This document shows, piece after piece, positions 1 to 5,933 of a stretch of DNA of 8,617 nucleotides. Below the pieces are notes generated by a model. That model saw only the letters and a program-made list of their open reading frames with translations. It had not been told where the DNA came from and did no database searches. This stretch comes from CAZXFH01 sp964640055 (GTDB lineage: Bacteria; Fidelibacterota; UBA2242; JAFGTP01). The stretch's first letter is position 1. Every line of letters begins with the position of its first letter. Made by a program: the position numbers and the translations under genes. Location: positions 1-8,617 of the forward strand of contig CAZXFH010000084.1 of NCBI GenBank assembly GCA_964640055.1, in the 5' to 3' direction.

Positions 1-1
1 A

Positions 2-82
2 AAATCTACGCCCTACATTCATCACCTGGGTACGCATTATGACGAAGAGCCAAAAATATTTCTGGCATTAAACTTGAACTGA
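2..82 (+). CDS. Possible C-terminal tail of an upstream gene (partial), perhaps an outer-membrane barrel protein
   Basis: One frame is open from the window edge to a TGA at 80-82 and encodes 26 residues ending in EEPKIFLALNLN. A proline followed by alternating hydrophobic residues at the extreme C-terminus resembles the last beta-strand of many TonB-dependent receptors, although the usual terminal aromatic residue is missing. A receptor gene just before a GH5/GH3/GH16 cluster would suit a polysaccharide locus. A second frame (1-42) is also open from the edge, giving a 13-residue tail, so the choice rests on residue pattern alone. This is a weak call made from very little sequence. Confidence 0.35.
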   Translation, partial: KSTPYIHHLGTHYDEEPKIFLALNLN

Positions 83-163
83 TATTTATGGTTCGATCGT
101 ATCTTGATTTATAATTAAGAAAGGACCATCAGAAACAGAATAATAGTATGCTAAAAATAGTCA

Positions 164-175
164 CAGAACGTTCTG
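164..175. promoter_or_regulatory. Perfect 12-bp palindrome, candidate operator upstream of the glycoside hydrolase cluster
   Basis: CAGAACGTTCTG is identical to its reverse complement and ends 52 bases before the GH5 start codon, inside an AT-rich leader. LacI-family sugar regulators often bind palindromes with a central CG flanked by A/T (AACGTT), so a repressor of the beta-glucan genes is a reasonable guess. No regulator gene is in view and I found no second copy in the window. No convincing -10/-35 pair was found in 83-227: a TATAAT at 110-115 lacks a -35 at proper spacing. Confidence 0.35.
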
Positions 176-227
176 ATAATAAAATATTCTTTAAGGTTAT
201 TGTATTGACAGAAAGATATCCAATATT

Positions 228-1283
228 ATGAGCAAAGAACTTAACTGGGGGGTTGTTTTTTTGCTATTCTGCTTGGGTTTTATTCCTAATTGTCAATCTG
301 TTTTGAAAAATAAAAATGATAGATTAATTCCCCAGGATACTGTTAATATTTTCCAGTACAATCAGAACTTGGGGCGGGGTATCAATTTGGGTAATGCCCT
401 GGAAGCACCGACCGAGGGAGAGTGGGGAGTGGTATTACAGGCGGAATATTTTGACTCGATCAAGCAAGCTGGCTTTCAGACTGTCCGCATTCCCATTCGC
501 TGGTCTGCCCATACGTCCTTGGATTCTCCCTTTACCATTTCAGGAGTCTTTTTTAATCGGGTGGATTGGGCGATTAGTCAGGCTTTAGCACATGATTTGA
601 ATACCATTATTAATATTCATCATTATAATGAAATCATGGAGTCTCCCGAAAGCCATACTCCGCGGTTAAAAAGCATGTGGCACCAAATCGCCAGTCATTA
701 CCAGAGTTATCCCCTCTCTTTGTCTTTTGAGTTACTGAATGAGCCCCATGCAGCTTTAACACCCCAAGCATGGAATGATTTAATTCCGGAATTGATTGCC
801 CTCATCCGTCAATCGAATCCTCACCGCCCGCTTATAATCGGCACCGCCAATTGGGGTGGGATTGGTGCCCTTTCAGAATTAAAAATTGATAGTTCTTTTC
901 AAAATATTATTGTCACCATCCATTATTATGAACCGTTTCAGTTTACCCACCAGGGGGCTGAATGGGTGGACGGAAGTGAAAATTGGCTCGGTAATAACTG
1001 GACTGGAACCGGGGCACAAATCCAGGCATTGTATACCGATTTTGATTTAGTCAGAGTATGGTCACAGCAGCATCAGCGCCCTATTCTGATCGGTGAATTT
1101 GGCGCCTATCGGCGTGCTGACCAACAATCCCGGGCACTGTGGACTGCAGCAGTACGTCGGACAGCTGAGCAGCGCCAATTCAGCTGGGCTTACTGGGAAT
1201 TCTGCGCCGGATTTGGAGCATATGATAGAGAAAAGAGGGAATGGCGGAGATTTTTACTTGAGGCGCTTATCCCCGGAGAATAA
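228..1283 (+). CDS. GH5 endo-beta-glucanase (Cel5A-like, probably subfamily GH5_25), exported
   Basis: The 351-residue product should hydrolyse internal beta-1,4-glycosidic bonds of cellulose, mixed-linkage glucan or glucomannan outside the cytoplasm. Residues 1-21 form a hydrophobic signal ending in IPNC, so Cys22 may be lipidated, although Pro-Asn before the Cys is a poor lipobox and plain Sec cleavage is possible. The catalytic domain spans about 45-350. It includes GRGINLGNALEAP (49-61), VRIPIRW (86-92), INIHHYNE (128-135), the acid/base Glu172 in LLNEPH, TIHYYEPF (230-237), the nucleophile Glu290 in LIGEFGAYR, and AYWEFC (321-326) with the substrate-stacking Trp323. As I recall Thermotoga maritima Cel5A, which acts on glucan and mannan, these blocks match it closely along the whole domain; Cel5A is about 35 residues shorter, the length of the export region. 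The ATG has only a weak GAAAG (211-215) upstream, unlike its neighbours. It leads a same-strand run with GH3 (84-bp gap) and GH16. Confidence 0.93.
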   Translation: MSKELNWGVVFLLFCLGFIPNCQSVLKNKNDRLIPQDTVNIFQYNQNLGRGINLGNALEAPTEGEWGVVLQAEYFDSIKQAGFQTVRIPIRWSAHTSLDSPFTISGVFFNRVDWAISQALAHDLNTIINIHHYNEIMESPESHTPRLKSMWHQIASHYQSYPLSLSFELLNEPHAALTPQAWNDLIPELIALIRQSNPHRPLIIGTANWGGIGALSELKIDSSFQNIIVTIHYYEPFQFTHQGAEWVDGSENWLGNNWTGTGAQIQALYTDFDLVRVWSQQHQRPILIGEFGAYRRADQQSRALWTAAVRRTAEQRQFSWAYWEFCAGFGAYDREKREWRRFLLEALIPGE

Positions 1284-1356
1284 AATTTATACAGAGGCAT
1301 GGAATCGAATTATACCGTCTTAAATATCATGTATAAAATAACCATAGTATTAATTT

Positions 1357-1362
1357 GAGGTG
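1357..1362 (+). promoter_or_regulatory. Shine-Dalgarno site of the GH3 gene
   Basis: GAGGTG lies five bases before the ATG at 1368, which begins a clean Sec signal peptide, fixing the start. The 84-base gap after the GH5 stop is AT-rich and holds no convincing terminator or promoter, so co-transcription with GH5 is likely. Confidence 0.8.
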
Positions 1363-1367
1363 AAAAG

Positions 1368-3548
1368 ATGAAGAAAATTTGGGTATGGATTTGGGTGTTC
1401 AGCTTGTGGGCCTTTGGTGCGGAGCCTCCTGAATCTGCAGATGTAGAGCAGAGAATTGCCGATCTGCTAGCCAGTATGACCCTTGAGGAAAAGCTGGGGC
1501 AATTGACGCAATATAGCGGTAGTAACCGGGAATATAAAGACTTGGTGAAAGCAGGTAAGATTGGTTCGTTTTTAAATGTAACCGGAGCCCAAGAAGTCAA
1601 TGTATTGCAACGATTGGCCCGGGAAGAATCCCGTTTAGGAATTCCTTTACTTTTTGGGTTAGATGTCATCCATGGCTATAAAACCATCTTTCCCATACCT
1701 TTAGCAGCGGCGGCCAGCTGGGATACGGCTTTGGTCAGAAAGGCGGCAGCGATCGCAGCCAGAGAGGCCCTTGCAGAGGGTATAGGCTGGACCTTTGCGC
1801 CCATGGTGGATATTGCCCGGGATGCCCGCTGGGGCCGGATAGCTGAAGGCGCTGGCGAAGACCCTTTTTTAGGACAAGCCATGACCCGCGTCCAGGTTTT
1901 AGGTTTTCAAGGAGATCAACTGGGAGGACCTCACTCCCTGTTGGCTTGTGCCAAACATTATGTTGCTTATGGGGCTGCTGAAGGGGGGCGCGATTATAAT
2001 ACGGTGGATATTTCGGAACGAACCCTGCGAGAAATTTATTTGCCTCCCTTTCAGGCAGCAGTGAATGCCGGAGTGGGAACCCTTATGAGTGCCTTTAATG
2101 AAATCGGAGGAGTGCCTGCATCAGCCAATTATCATACACTTACCGAAATCCTGCGGCAGGAGTGGGGATTTGACGGCTTTGTGGTCAGCGACTGGAATTC
2201 TATCGGTGAATTGATCAATCATGGGATTGCCGCTGATCGGGCGGAAGCCGGACATAAAGCCCTGTTGGCCGGGGTGGATATGGACATGGAAGGCCATTGT
2301 TTTTCAGAATTAAAACGGAAAGTACAAGCGGGTGAAGTTTCGGAACACTATATTGATCAGGCCGTGGCTCGTATTTTGAGCATTAAATTCAGGTGTGGCC
2401 TTTTTGATCAGCCCTATACTGATCCGGCGTTGGCAAAAAAAGTCATTGGCGCTCCTGATCATATTAAAACCGCCCGGCAACTGGCCCGGGAATCGATTGT
2501 GCTGCTGCAAAACGGAAAGCAGTTGCTGCCATTGGATAAAGAACTGAACCACATTGTCATGATTGGCCCCTTAGCCAAGGATACGGATGCTCCTTTGGGC
2601 ACCTGGCGCTGTCTGGGCAATTCACAAAATGTGACCAGCCTTTTCGATGGTCTCAAGCAAAAAGTATCCCCCCAGACCAAGGTCAGCTATGTCCAGGGCT
2701 GTGCGATCCGCGGGGATAAGGTCGAGTTTAGGAAAGCAGTTAAACTTGCCAGACAAGCCGATGTGGTTATCCTGGCGCTGGGAGAACCCGCTGATATGAG
2801 CGGGGAAGCGGCCAGTCGTGCCTGCCTGGAACTACCCGGCCGGCAGGCAGAATTGGTTGATGTAATCCATAAAACCGGCACGCCGACAGTAGCGGTTTTA
2901 ATGAGTGGCCGGCCACTGGCCCTGAACCGCATTCCGGATAAGCTGGATGCTCTGTTAATGGCCTGGCATCTGGGAGATGAAAGCGGACATGCCATCGCTG
3001 ATGTTCTGGTAGGTGACTTTAACCCCTGTGGTAAATTACCGGTGACATTTCCCCGGGTCACCGGTCAGGTCCCCCTTTATTATAATCATAAAAATACGGG
3101 GCGGCCCTATAATCCTGATGAAAAATTTACCTCCAAATACCTATCAGTACCGCCGACTCCCTTGTTTCCTTTTGGGTACGGATTGAGTTATACCGAATTC
3201 CGTTACTATGACCTAAAGGTTAAGCCGCAACAAATCACTCCCGATAGTTACTGCACTATACAAGTCACTGTTAAAAACAAGGGGCAACGCGCTGGGACTG
3301 AGGTGGTACAACTTTATGTTTATGACCGAAAAGCCTCGGTTACTCCGCCTGTGAAGAAATTACAGGGATTCAGACGGATATTTCTTGAACCGGGAGAAAG
3401 TGAAGTTGTGGTCTTTAAATTAAAGTCAGCTCAGTTGGCGCTTTATGACTTAAACATGCAAAGAACCGTAGAACCGGGTCAATTTGATATACTGGTTGGT
3501 GGTAATTCAGAGGACTTATTATCAGCGAATCTGGAAGTAATTGAATAA
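1368..3548 (+). CDS. bglX: Periplasmic beta-glucosidase, GH3 family (BglX-like)
   Basis: The 726-residue enzyme removes glucose from the non-reducing ends of beta-glucan oligosaccharides by a retaining mechanism. Residues 1-18 form a Sec signal (MKKIWVWIWV core, likely cut after AFGA) without a lipobox, so a periplasmic location is expected. The first GH3 domain (about 25-345) contains GLDVIHG (97-103), the substrate-binding stretch DARWGRIAEGAGEDP (152-166), KHYVAYGAAEGGRDYNT (196-212) and the nucleophile Asp275 in VVSDWN. The second domain (about 370-590) carries the likely acid/base Glu480 in DMSGEAASR and the LMSGRPLAL segment (511-519). The FGYGLSYTEF motif (602-611) leads into a C-terminal fibronectin-III-like domain (about 615-720). 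Order and length match E. coli BglX (765 residues) and the gene looks intact. It should finish digestion of products released by the GH5 and GH16 enzymes on either side. Exact linkage preference cannot be read from sequence. Confidence 0.95.
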   Translation: MKKIWVWIWVFSLWAFGAEPPESADVEQRIADLLASMTLEEKLGQLTQYSGSNREYKDLVKAGKIGSFLNVTGAQEVNVLQRLAREESRLGIPLLFGLDVIHGYKTIFPIPLAAAASWDTALVRKAAAIAAREALAEGIGWTFAPMVDIARDARWGRIAEGAGEDPFLGQAMTRVQVLGFQGDQLGGPHSLLACAKHYVAYGAAEGGRDYNTVDISERTLREIYLPPFQAAVNAGVGTLMSAFNEIGGVPASANYHTLTEILRQEWGFDGFVVSDWNSIGELINHGIAADRAEAGHKALLAGVDMDMEGHCFSELKRKVQAGEVSEHYIDQAVARILSIKFRCGLFDQPYTDPALAKKVIGAPDHIKTARQLARESIVLLQNGKQLLPLDKELNHIVMIGPLAKDTDAPLGTWRCLGNSQNVTSLFDGLKQKVSPQTKVSYVQGCAIRGDKVEFRKAVKLARQADVVILALGEPADMSGEAASRACLELPGRQAELVDVIHKTGTPTVAVLMSGRPLALNRIPDKLDALLMAWHLGDESGHAIADVLVGDFNPCGKLPVTFPRVTGQVPLYYNHKNTGRPYNPDEKFTSKYLSVPPTPLFPFGYGLSYTEFRYYDLKVKPQQITPDSYCTIQVTVKNKGQRAGTEVVQLYVYDRKASVTPPVKKLQGFRRIFLEPGESEVVVFKLKSAQLALYDLNMQRTVEPGQFDILVGGNSEDLLSANLEVIE

Positions 3549-3552
3549 ATTC

Positions 3553-3557
3553 AAAGG
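3553..3557 (+). promoter_or_regulatory. Shine-Dalgarno site that decides the GH16 start
   Basis: AAAGG sits seven bases before the ATG at 3565. An in-frame TTG at 3541 would overlap the GH3 gene and add eight polar residues before the signal peptide. The site and the signal-peptide layout favour ATG 3565, 16 bases after the GH3 stop. Confidence 0.7.
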
Positions 3558-3564
3558 TATTTAC

Positions 3565-4398
3565 ATGAAAGACAAAAATGTTTTATCTTTTTTATTGGTT
3601 GTTTTGTTTTACCTGATGACCTGTCATTATTGTGTTTCTCCCAATAATGAAAAAGATGAGAAATCCTTAGATTTAGCTGGCTGGCAATTGATTTGGCAGG
3701 ATGAATTTGCGGGTGACTCCCTGGATTTAACAAAATGGCAGCATGAGACCGGTGGACATGGCTGGGGCAACAACGAATTACAGTATTATACTCAACAGCG
3801 GAAAAACGCCTTTGTTGAAGATGGAAAATTGGTAATACAAGCAGTGAAAGAACCCTGGGAAGGGCGTGAGTACACTTCAGCTCGTTTAAATTCACGATCC
3901 GGATGGACATACAAACGGATAGAAGCCAGGGCTAAATTACCGAAAGGCAGAGGAACCTGGCCAGCCATCTGGATGCTGCCTGATGAATGGATTTATGGTA
4001 ATGGGAGTTGGCCTGATAACGGAGAGATCGATATCATGGAACATGTTGGTTATGATCCCGGTCGAGTCCATGCCACGATTCATTGTAATGCGTTCAACCA
4101 CGCCCAGGGAACCCAGCGAGGAGCCAGCATCTTTGTGCCGGACGCCATGTCAGATTTTCATAATTATGCAGTGGAATGGTATGCTGACCGGCTGGATTTT
4201 TTTATGGATGACTCGTTATTTTTCCGGTTTGAAAAAATAGATGACAGCTGGCAAAAATGGCCCTTTGATCATGATTTTCATCTGCTCCTGAATATTGCCG
4301 TCGGCGGTAACTGGGGTGGTGCTCAGGGAGTCGATGAGGCAATCTTTCCCGCGCGGATGGAACTTGAATATGTCCGTGTGTACCGGAAAGTAGATTAG
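3565..4398 (+). CDS. GH16 endo-beta-1,3-glucanase (laminarinase type), putative lipoprotein
   Basis: The 277-residue protein should cut internal bonds of beta-1,3- or mixed 1,3/1,4-glucans such as laminarin or lichenan, with retention. The first 19 residues are hydrophobic and end in LMTC (Cys20); Cys23 is an alternative lipidation site. A short charged linker (28-35) precedes the catalytic beta-jelly-roll domain (about 40-275). It shows WQDEFAGDSLDLTKW (44-58), the cleft residues WPAIWMLP (132-139), and the catalytic motif EIDIMEHVG (154-162), with nucleophile Glu154, assisting Asp156 and acid/base Glu159. NIAVGGNWGG (243-252) and the closing strand MELEYVRVYR (265-274) follow. The beta-bulge form ExDxxE (three residues between Asp and the second Glu counted inclusively) is typical of laminarinases, subfamily GH16_3. 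No carbohydrate-binding module is present. The 16-bp gap to GH3 indicates one operon. The enzyme is probably anchored to the outer membrane, feeding oligosaccharides to GH3; which membrane face it sits on is unknown. Confidence 0.94.
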   Translation: MKDKNVLSFLLVVLFYLMTCHYCVSPNNEKDEKSLDLAGWQLIWQDEFAGDSLDLTKWQHETGGHGWGNNELQYYTQQRKNAFVEDGKLVIQAVKEPWEGREYTSARLNSRSGWTYKRIEARAKLPKGRGTWPAIWMLPDEWIYGNGSWPDNGEIDIMEHVGYDPGRVHATIHCNAFNHAQGTQRGASIFVPDAMSDFHNYAVEWYADRLDFFMDDSLFFRFEKIDDSWQKWPFDHDFHLLLNIAVGGNWGGAQGVDEAIFPARMELEYVRVYRKVD

Positions 4399-4641
4399 AC
4401 AGAATCAATATATCGGGTGGCCTGAATCCGCGCTAGATTTTCGCATAGATCTCATTTATCAAGCAAGGCCTTAATATTGATAGCCAGCTGACTACAGCGC
4501 CAGCTTGAATAAACATAAATGGTGATGAATTGTATCTAAATTTGACTAAATTAGCTCAGTGTGATTTATGCTATTGCGTAACTGGAAATACATTGATATA
4601 GAGAAGATCAAATAAAAATCATGCATATATTTTTAATTAAC
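4399..4641. other. Intergenic region between the glucanase operon and the PspC gene
   Basis: This is the widest gap between intact operons in the window. I see no open frame with a ribosome site on either strand and no GC-rich hairpin followed by a T-run after the GH16 stop, so where that operon ends is unclear. The only recognisable signal is the promoter-like pair at 4542-4572. Confidence 0.5.
4542..4572 (+). promoter_or_regulatory. Candidate sigma-70-type promoter for the PspC gene
   Basis: TTGACT (4542-4547) is a five-of-six match to the -35 box. A -10 could be TTTATG at 17-base spacing or TATGCT (4567-4572) at 19 bases; both are imperfect. The position, about 80 bases before the start codon and after a gene-free stretch, is right for a new transcription unit. 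Confidence 0.35.
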
Positions 4642-4647
4642 GAGGAG
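4642..4647 (+). promoter_or_regulatory. Shine-Dalgarno site that fixes the PspC start
   Basis: GAGGAG stands five bases before the ATG at 4653. It selects the frame that begins with a correct PspC N-terminus, rather than an upstream ATG at 4621 in another frame that has no ribosome site. Confidence 0.8.
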
Positions 4648-4652
4648 CGGAC

Positions 4653-5085
4653 ATGCCCAAGAGATTATATCGCAGTAATCAAAACCGGGTCATCGCCGGG
4701 ATATGTGGCGGTCTGGGAGAATATTTCGACATTGATCCGGATTATTTTGCTGGTGCTCTTTTTTGCCGGCGGAATCGGCTTAATTGCCTATATTATTGCC
4801 TGGATCATTATTCCCACGGCGCCAGTGGGTTATTATCATGATCAGGAGCCGCCCGTAACTCCTGAAAAGGATCAGAAAAACAAATCAGAGGGTGGGCATA
4901 CTCGTCTTGTATTGGGGATTATTTTCATTATTGTCGGTATTCTGTTTGGTTTGGATCAGTCCTGGTATGGTTGTGGGTTTTTAAAAGAAACCATGCGCAT
5001 CATCTGGCGTTATCTCATTCCAGTCGTTTTGATTATCGCCGGTGTATACCTGATTACCCGTGAAAAGCGGGCACAGGAAAAATAA
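4653..5085 (+). pseudogene. PspC-domain membrane protein gene broken by a frameshift
   Basis: The first frame (from ATG 4653) gives the start of a PspC domain: MPKRLYRSNQNRVIAG, then ICGGLGEYFDIDP. It then loses the pattern and stops at 4839-4841. The rest of the domain, TLIRIILLVLFFAGG followed by IGLIAYIIAWIIIP, is in a second frame that continues to the stop at 5083-5085. That part adds a charged linker and two more hydrophobic segments (around 4903-4950 and 5005-5058), a layout common in PspC/LiaI-like proteins. The frames meet at 4729-4739 (ACATTGATCCG), which encodes DIDP in one frame and TLIR in the other. A second copy of this word would give an intact 147-residue protein with the family-typical DIDPTLIR. 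PspC-domain proteins act in envelope-stress responses; this one would be an inner-membrane protein. As it stands it is a pseudogene, or an assembly error. Confidence 0.8.
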
Positions 5086-5092
5086 TACGCGC

Positions 5093-5104
5093 AATTGATC
5101 AATT
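5093..5104. promoter_or_regulatory. Perfect 12-bp AT-rich palindrome
   Basis: AATTGATCAATT equals its reverse complement and starts eight bases after the PspC stop. It contains TTGATCAA, which lacks the four-base spacer of an FNR/CRP-type site (TTGAT-N4-ATCAA). Its AT richness means it could be chance, but it lies next to a second inverted repeat before the lipoprotein gene. Confidence 0.25.
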
Positions 5105-5112
5105 TATAAAAT

Positions 5113-5129
5113 GTTTCACATCGTGAAAC
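5113..5129. promoter_or_regulatory. Perfect 7-3-7 inverted repeat upstream of the lipoprotein gene, candidate operator
   Basis: GTTTCAC and GTGAAAC are exact reverse complements separated by ATC, ending 24 bases before the start codon at 5154. No T-run follows, so it is not a terminator. A site this close to the ribosome site could be a repressor operator or an RNA hairpin in the leader. The half-sites equal those of the ParB site parS (TGTTTCAC/GTGAAACA) but with three extra central bases, which would disrupt ParB binding. The regulator is unknown. Confidence 0.45.
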
Positions 5130-5140
5130 TATCTATTACC

Positions 5141-5146
5141 GAGGAG
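5141..5146 (+). promoter_or_regulatory. Shine-Dalgarno site of the lipoprotein gene
   Basis: GAGGAG is placed seven bases before the ATG at 5154, the only start that gives a proper lipoprotein signal. Confidence 0.8.
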
Positions 5147-5153
5147 ATAAATT

Positions 5154-5921
5154 ATGTTGAGAAAAGGTGAATGGTCACTGTTGTCCGGACTGTTTCTTTG
5201 GTTACTGGTAGCTATATCGGCCTGTGGGGGTGGTGTTAAATTTTCGCAGACTGAATCCCAGCCCCTTGAGGTGATCAAAACCACGGCTGGTAAGGGCGGA
5301 CCTGAAATCCAGATCGAATTTTACAAAGGGCCGGCCCATAATCATCCCACCATAGCAGTGTGGATTGAGGATCTGGAGCAGAATTATTTGCAAACCCTGT
5401 ATGTAACCCGCTATATCGGCACTGGTATTTTCGGTCATGGTGCCCTGGGACCGGGACGCTGGTCGCCTGAGCCTGGACGGGCTGTCCGTCCAGCTGCCTT
5501 ACCCTATTGGTTGCACAAGCGCAGTCCAGATGATAGTTTGCGATTACCTTCCCCGGAAAATCCGGTGACCGATGCAATTACGAGTGCCACTCCCCGAGGA
5601 GATTTTTTACTGGCCAGTCAAACGCCGGATTCAATACCCGCCAAGTTCCGCTTACTTCTGGAGGTTAATCAGACCTGGGATTGGAATGACTACTGGACGA
5701 ATAATAAATTTCCTGATGACCAGGAATATAAAACGTCTTGTCAACCATCGGTAATTTATGCCGTGACCATTGATACAAACGATGGCATGTCCACCTATTA
5801 TATGAATCCGATCGGGCATGGTCATTACTCTGGTCAGGATGGAAGATTATACACAGATTTAAGTACTTTAACCACGGCTTTGGATATTGCAGATCAGATT
5901 GTGGTTAAATTAGTGCAATAG
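5154..5921 (+). CDS. Putative lipoprotein, distantly DUF2271-like, unknown function
   Basis: This 255-residue protein has a charged N-terminus, a hydrophobic stretch (8-20) and the lipobox ISAC with Cys24, so it is very likely a lipoprotein. I do not recognise the family firmly. Three segments recall DUF2271 periplasmic proteins, often found beside PepSY and ApbE flavin-transfer genes: PTIAVWIEDLEQNYLQTLYV (65-84), DAITSATPRG (140-149) and IPAKFRLLLEVN (161-172). The middle one resembles the ApbE flavinylation motif Dxx[ST]GAT, with Ser144 replacing Gly. Histidines cluster at 62/64 (AHNHP), 95 and 222/224 (GHGHY), which could bind metal. From about 165 it is rich in Trp, Tyr and Asn. Its stop codon overlaps the ribosome site of the TonB-dependent receptor gene, so a role with that receptor (surface or periplasmic binding, or redox handling of a cofactor or metal) is a fair inference. 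It could instead be an unrelated beta-sandwich protein. Confidence 0.8.
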   Translation: MLRKGEWSLLSGLFLWLLVAISACGGGVKFSQTESQPLEVIKTTAGKGGPEIQIEFYKGPAHNHPTIAVWIEDLEQNYLQTLYVTRYIGTGIFGHGALGPGRWSPEPGRAVRPAALPYWLHKRSPDDSLRLPSPENPVTDAITSATPRGDFLLASQTPDSIPAKFRLLLEVNQTWDWNDYWTNNKFPDDQEYKTSCQPSVIYAVTIDTNDGMSTYYMNPIGHGHYSGQDGRLYTDLSTLTTALDIADQIVVKLVQ

Positions 5922-5924
5922 GAG
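5920..5924 (+). promoter_or_regulatory. Shine-Dalgarno site of the receptor gene, overlapping the upstream stop codon
   Basis: AGGAG overlaps the TAG stop (5919-5921) of the lipoprotein gene and lies nine bases before the receptor ATG at 5934. This suggests coupled translation of the two proteins. Confidence 0.75.
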
Positions 5925-5933
5925 TCAATCATC

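Noticed and set aside
205..210. TTGACA as the -35 box of the GH5 promoter
   Set aside because: A -10 at normal spacing would fall on the start codon (228-233, ATGAGC), which is not a -10 sequence and leaves no leader.
1310..1336. Inverted repeat TTATAC/GTATAA between GH5 and GH3
   Set aside because: Six AT-rich pairs around a 15-base loop without a T-run are expected by chance in this composition.
3541..3564. TTG start for the GH16 gene
   Set aside because: It overlaps the GH3 gene, adds polar residues before the signal peptide and lacks the ribosome site that ATG 3565 has.
2687..3910. Antisense open frames of about 120 codons (2687-3061 and 3551-3910, minus strand)
   Set aside because: They lie opposite the well-supported GH3 and GH16 genes and their translations show no recognisable motif or export signal.
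4552..4560. TAGCTCAGT as the D-arm of a tRNA
   Set aside because: No acceptor stem, anticodon arm or T-arm (GTTCRA) follows at the right distance; it lies within the promoter-like spacer.
4758..4765. Run of six T as a programmed frameshift site joining the two PspC frames
   Set aside because: The second frame already encodes the expected TLIRIILLVL before the T-run, so the break lies upstream at 4729-4740, and slipping at the T-run would give a wrong domain.
4621..5085. A 154-residue open frame from ATG 4621 as the true PspC gene
   Set aside because: Its first 36 residues are an out-of-frame reading of the real PspC N-terminus, and ATG 4621 has no ribosome site, whereas ATG 4653 does.
5112..5130. 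Functional parS centromere site
   Set aside because: Canonical parS has no bases between the half-sites; three extra bases break the symmetry ParB needs, and no parA/parB gene is nearby.
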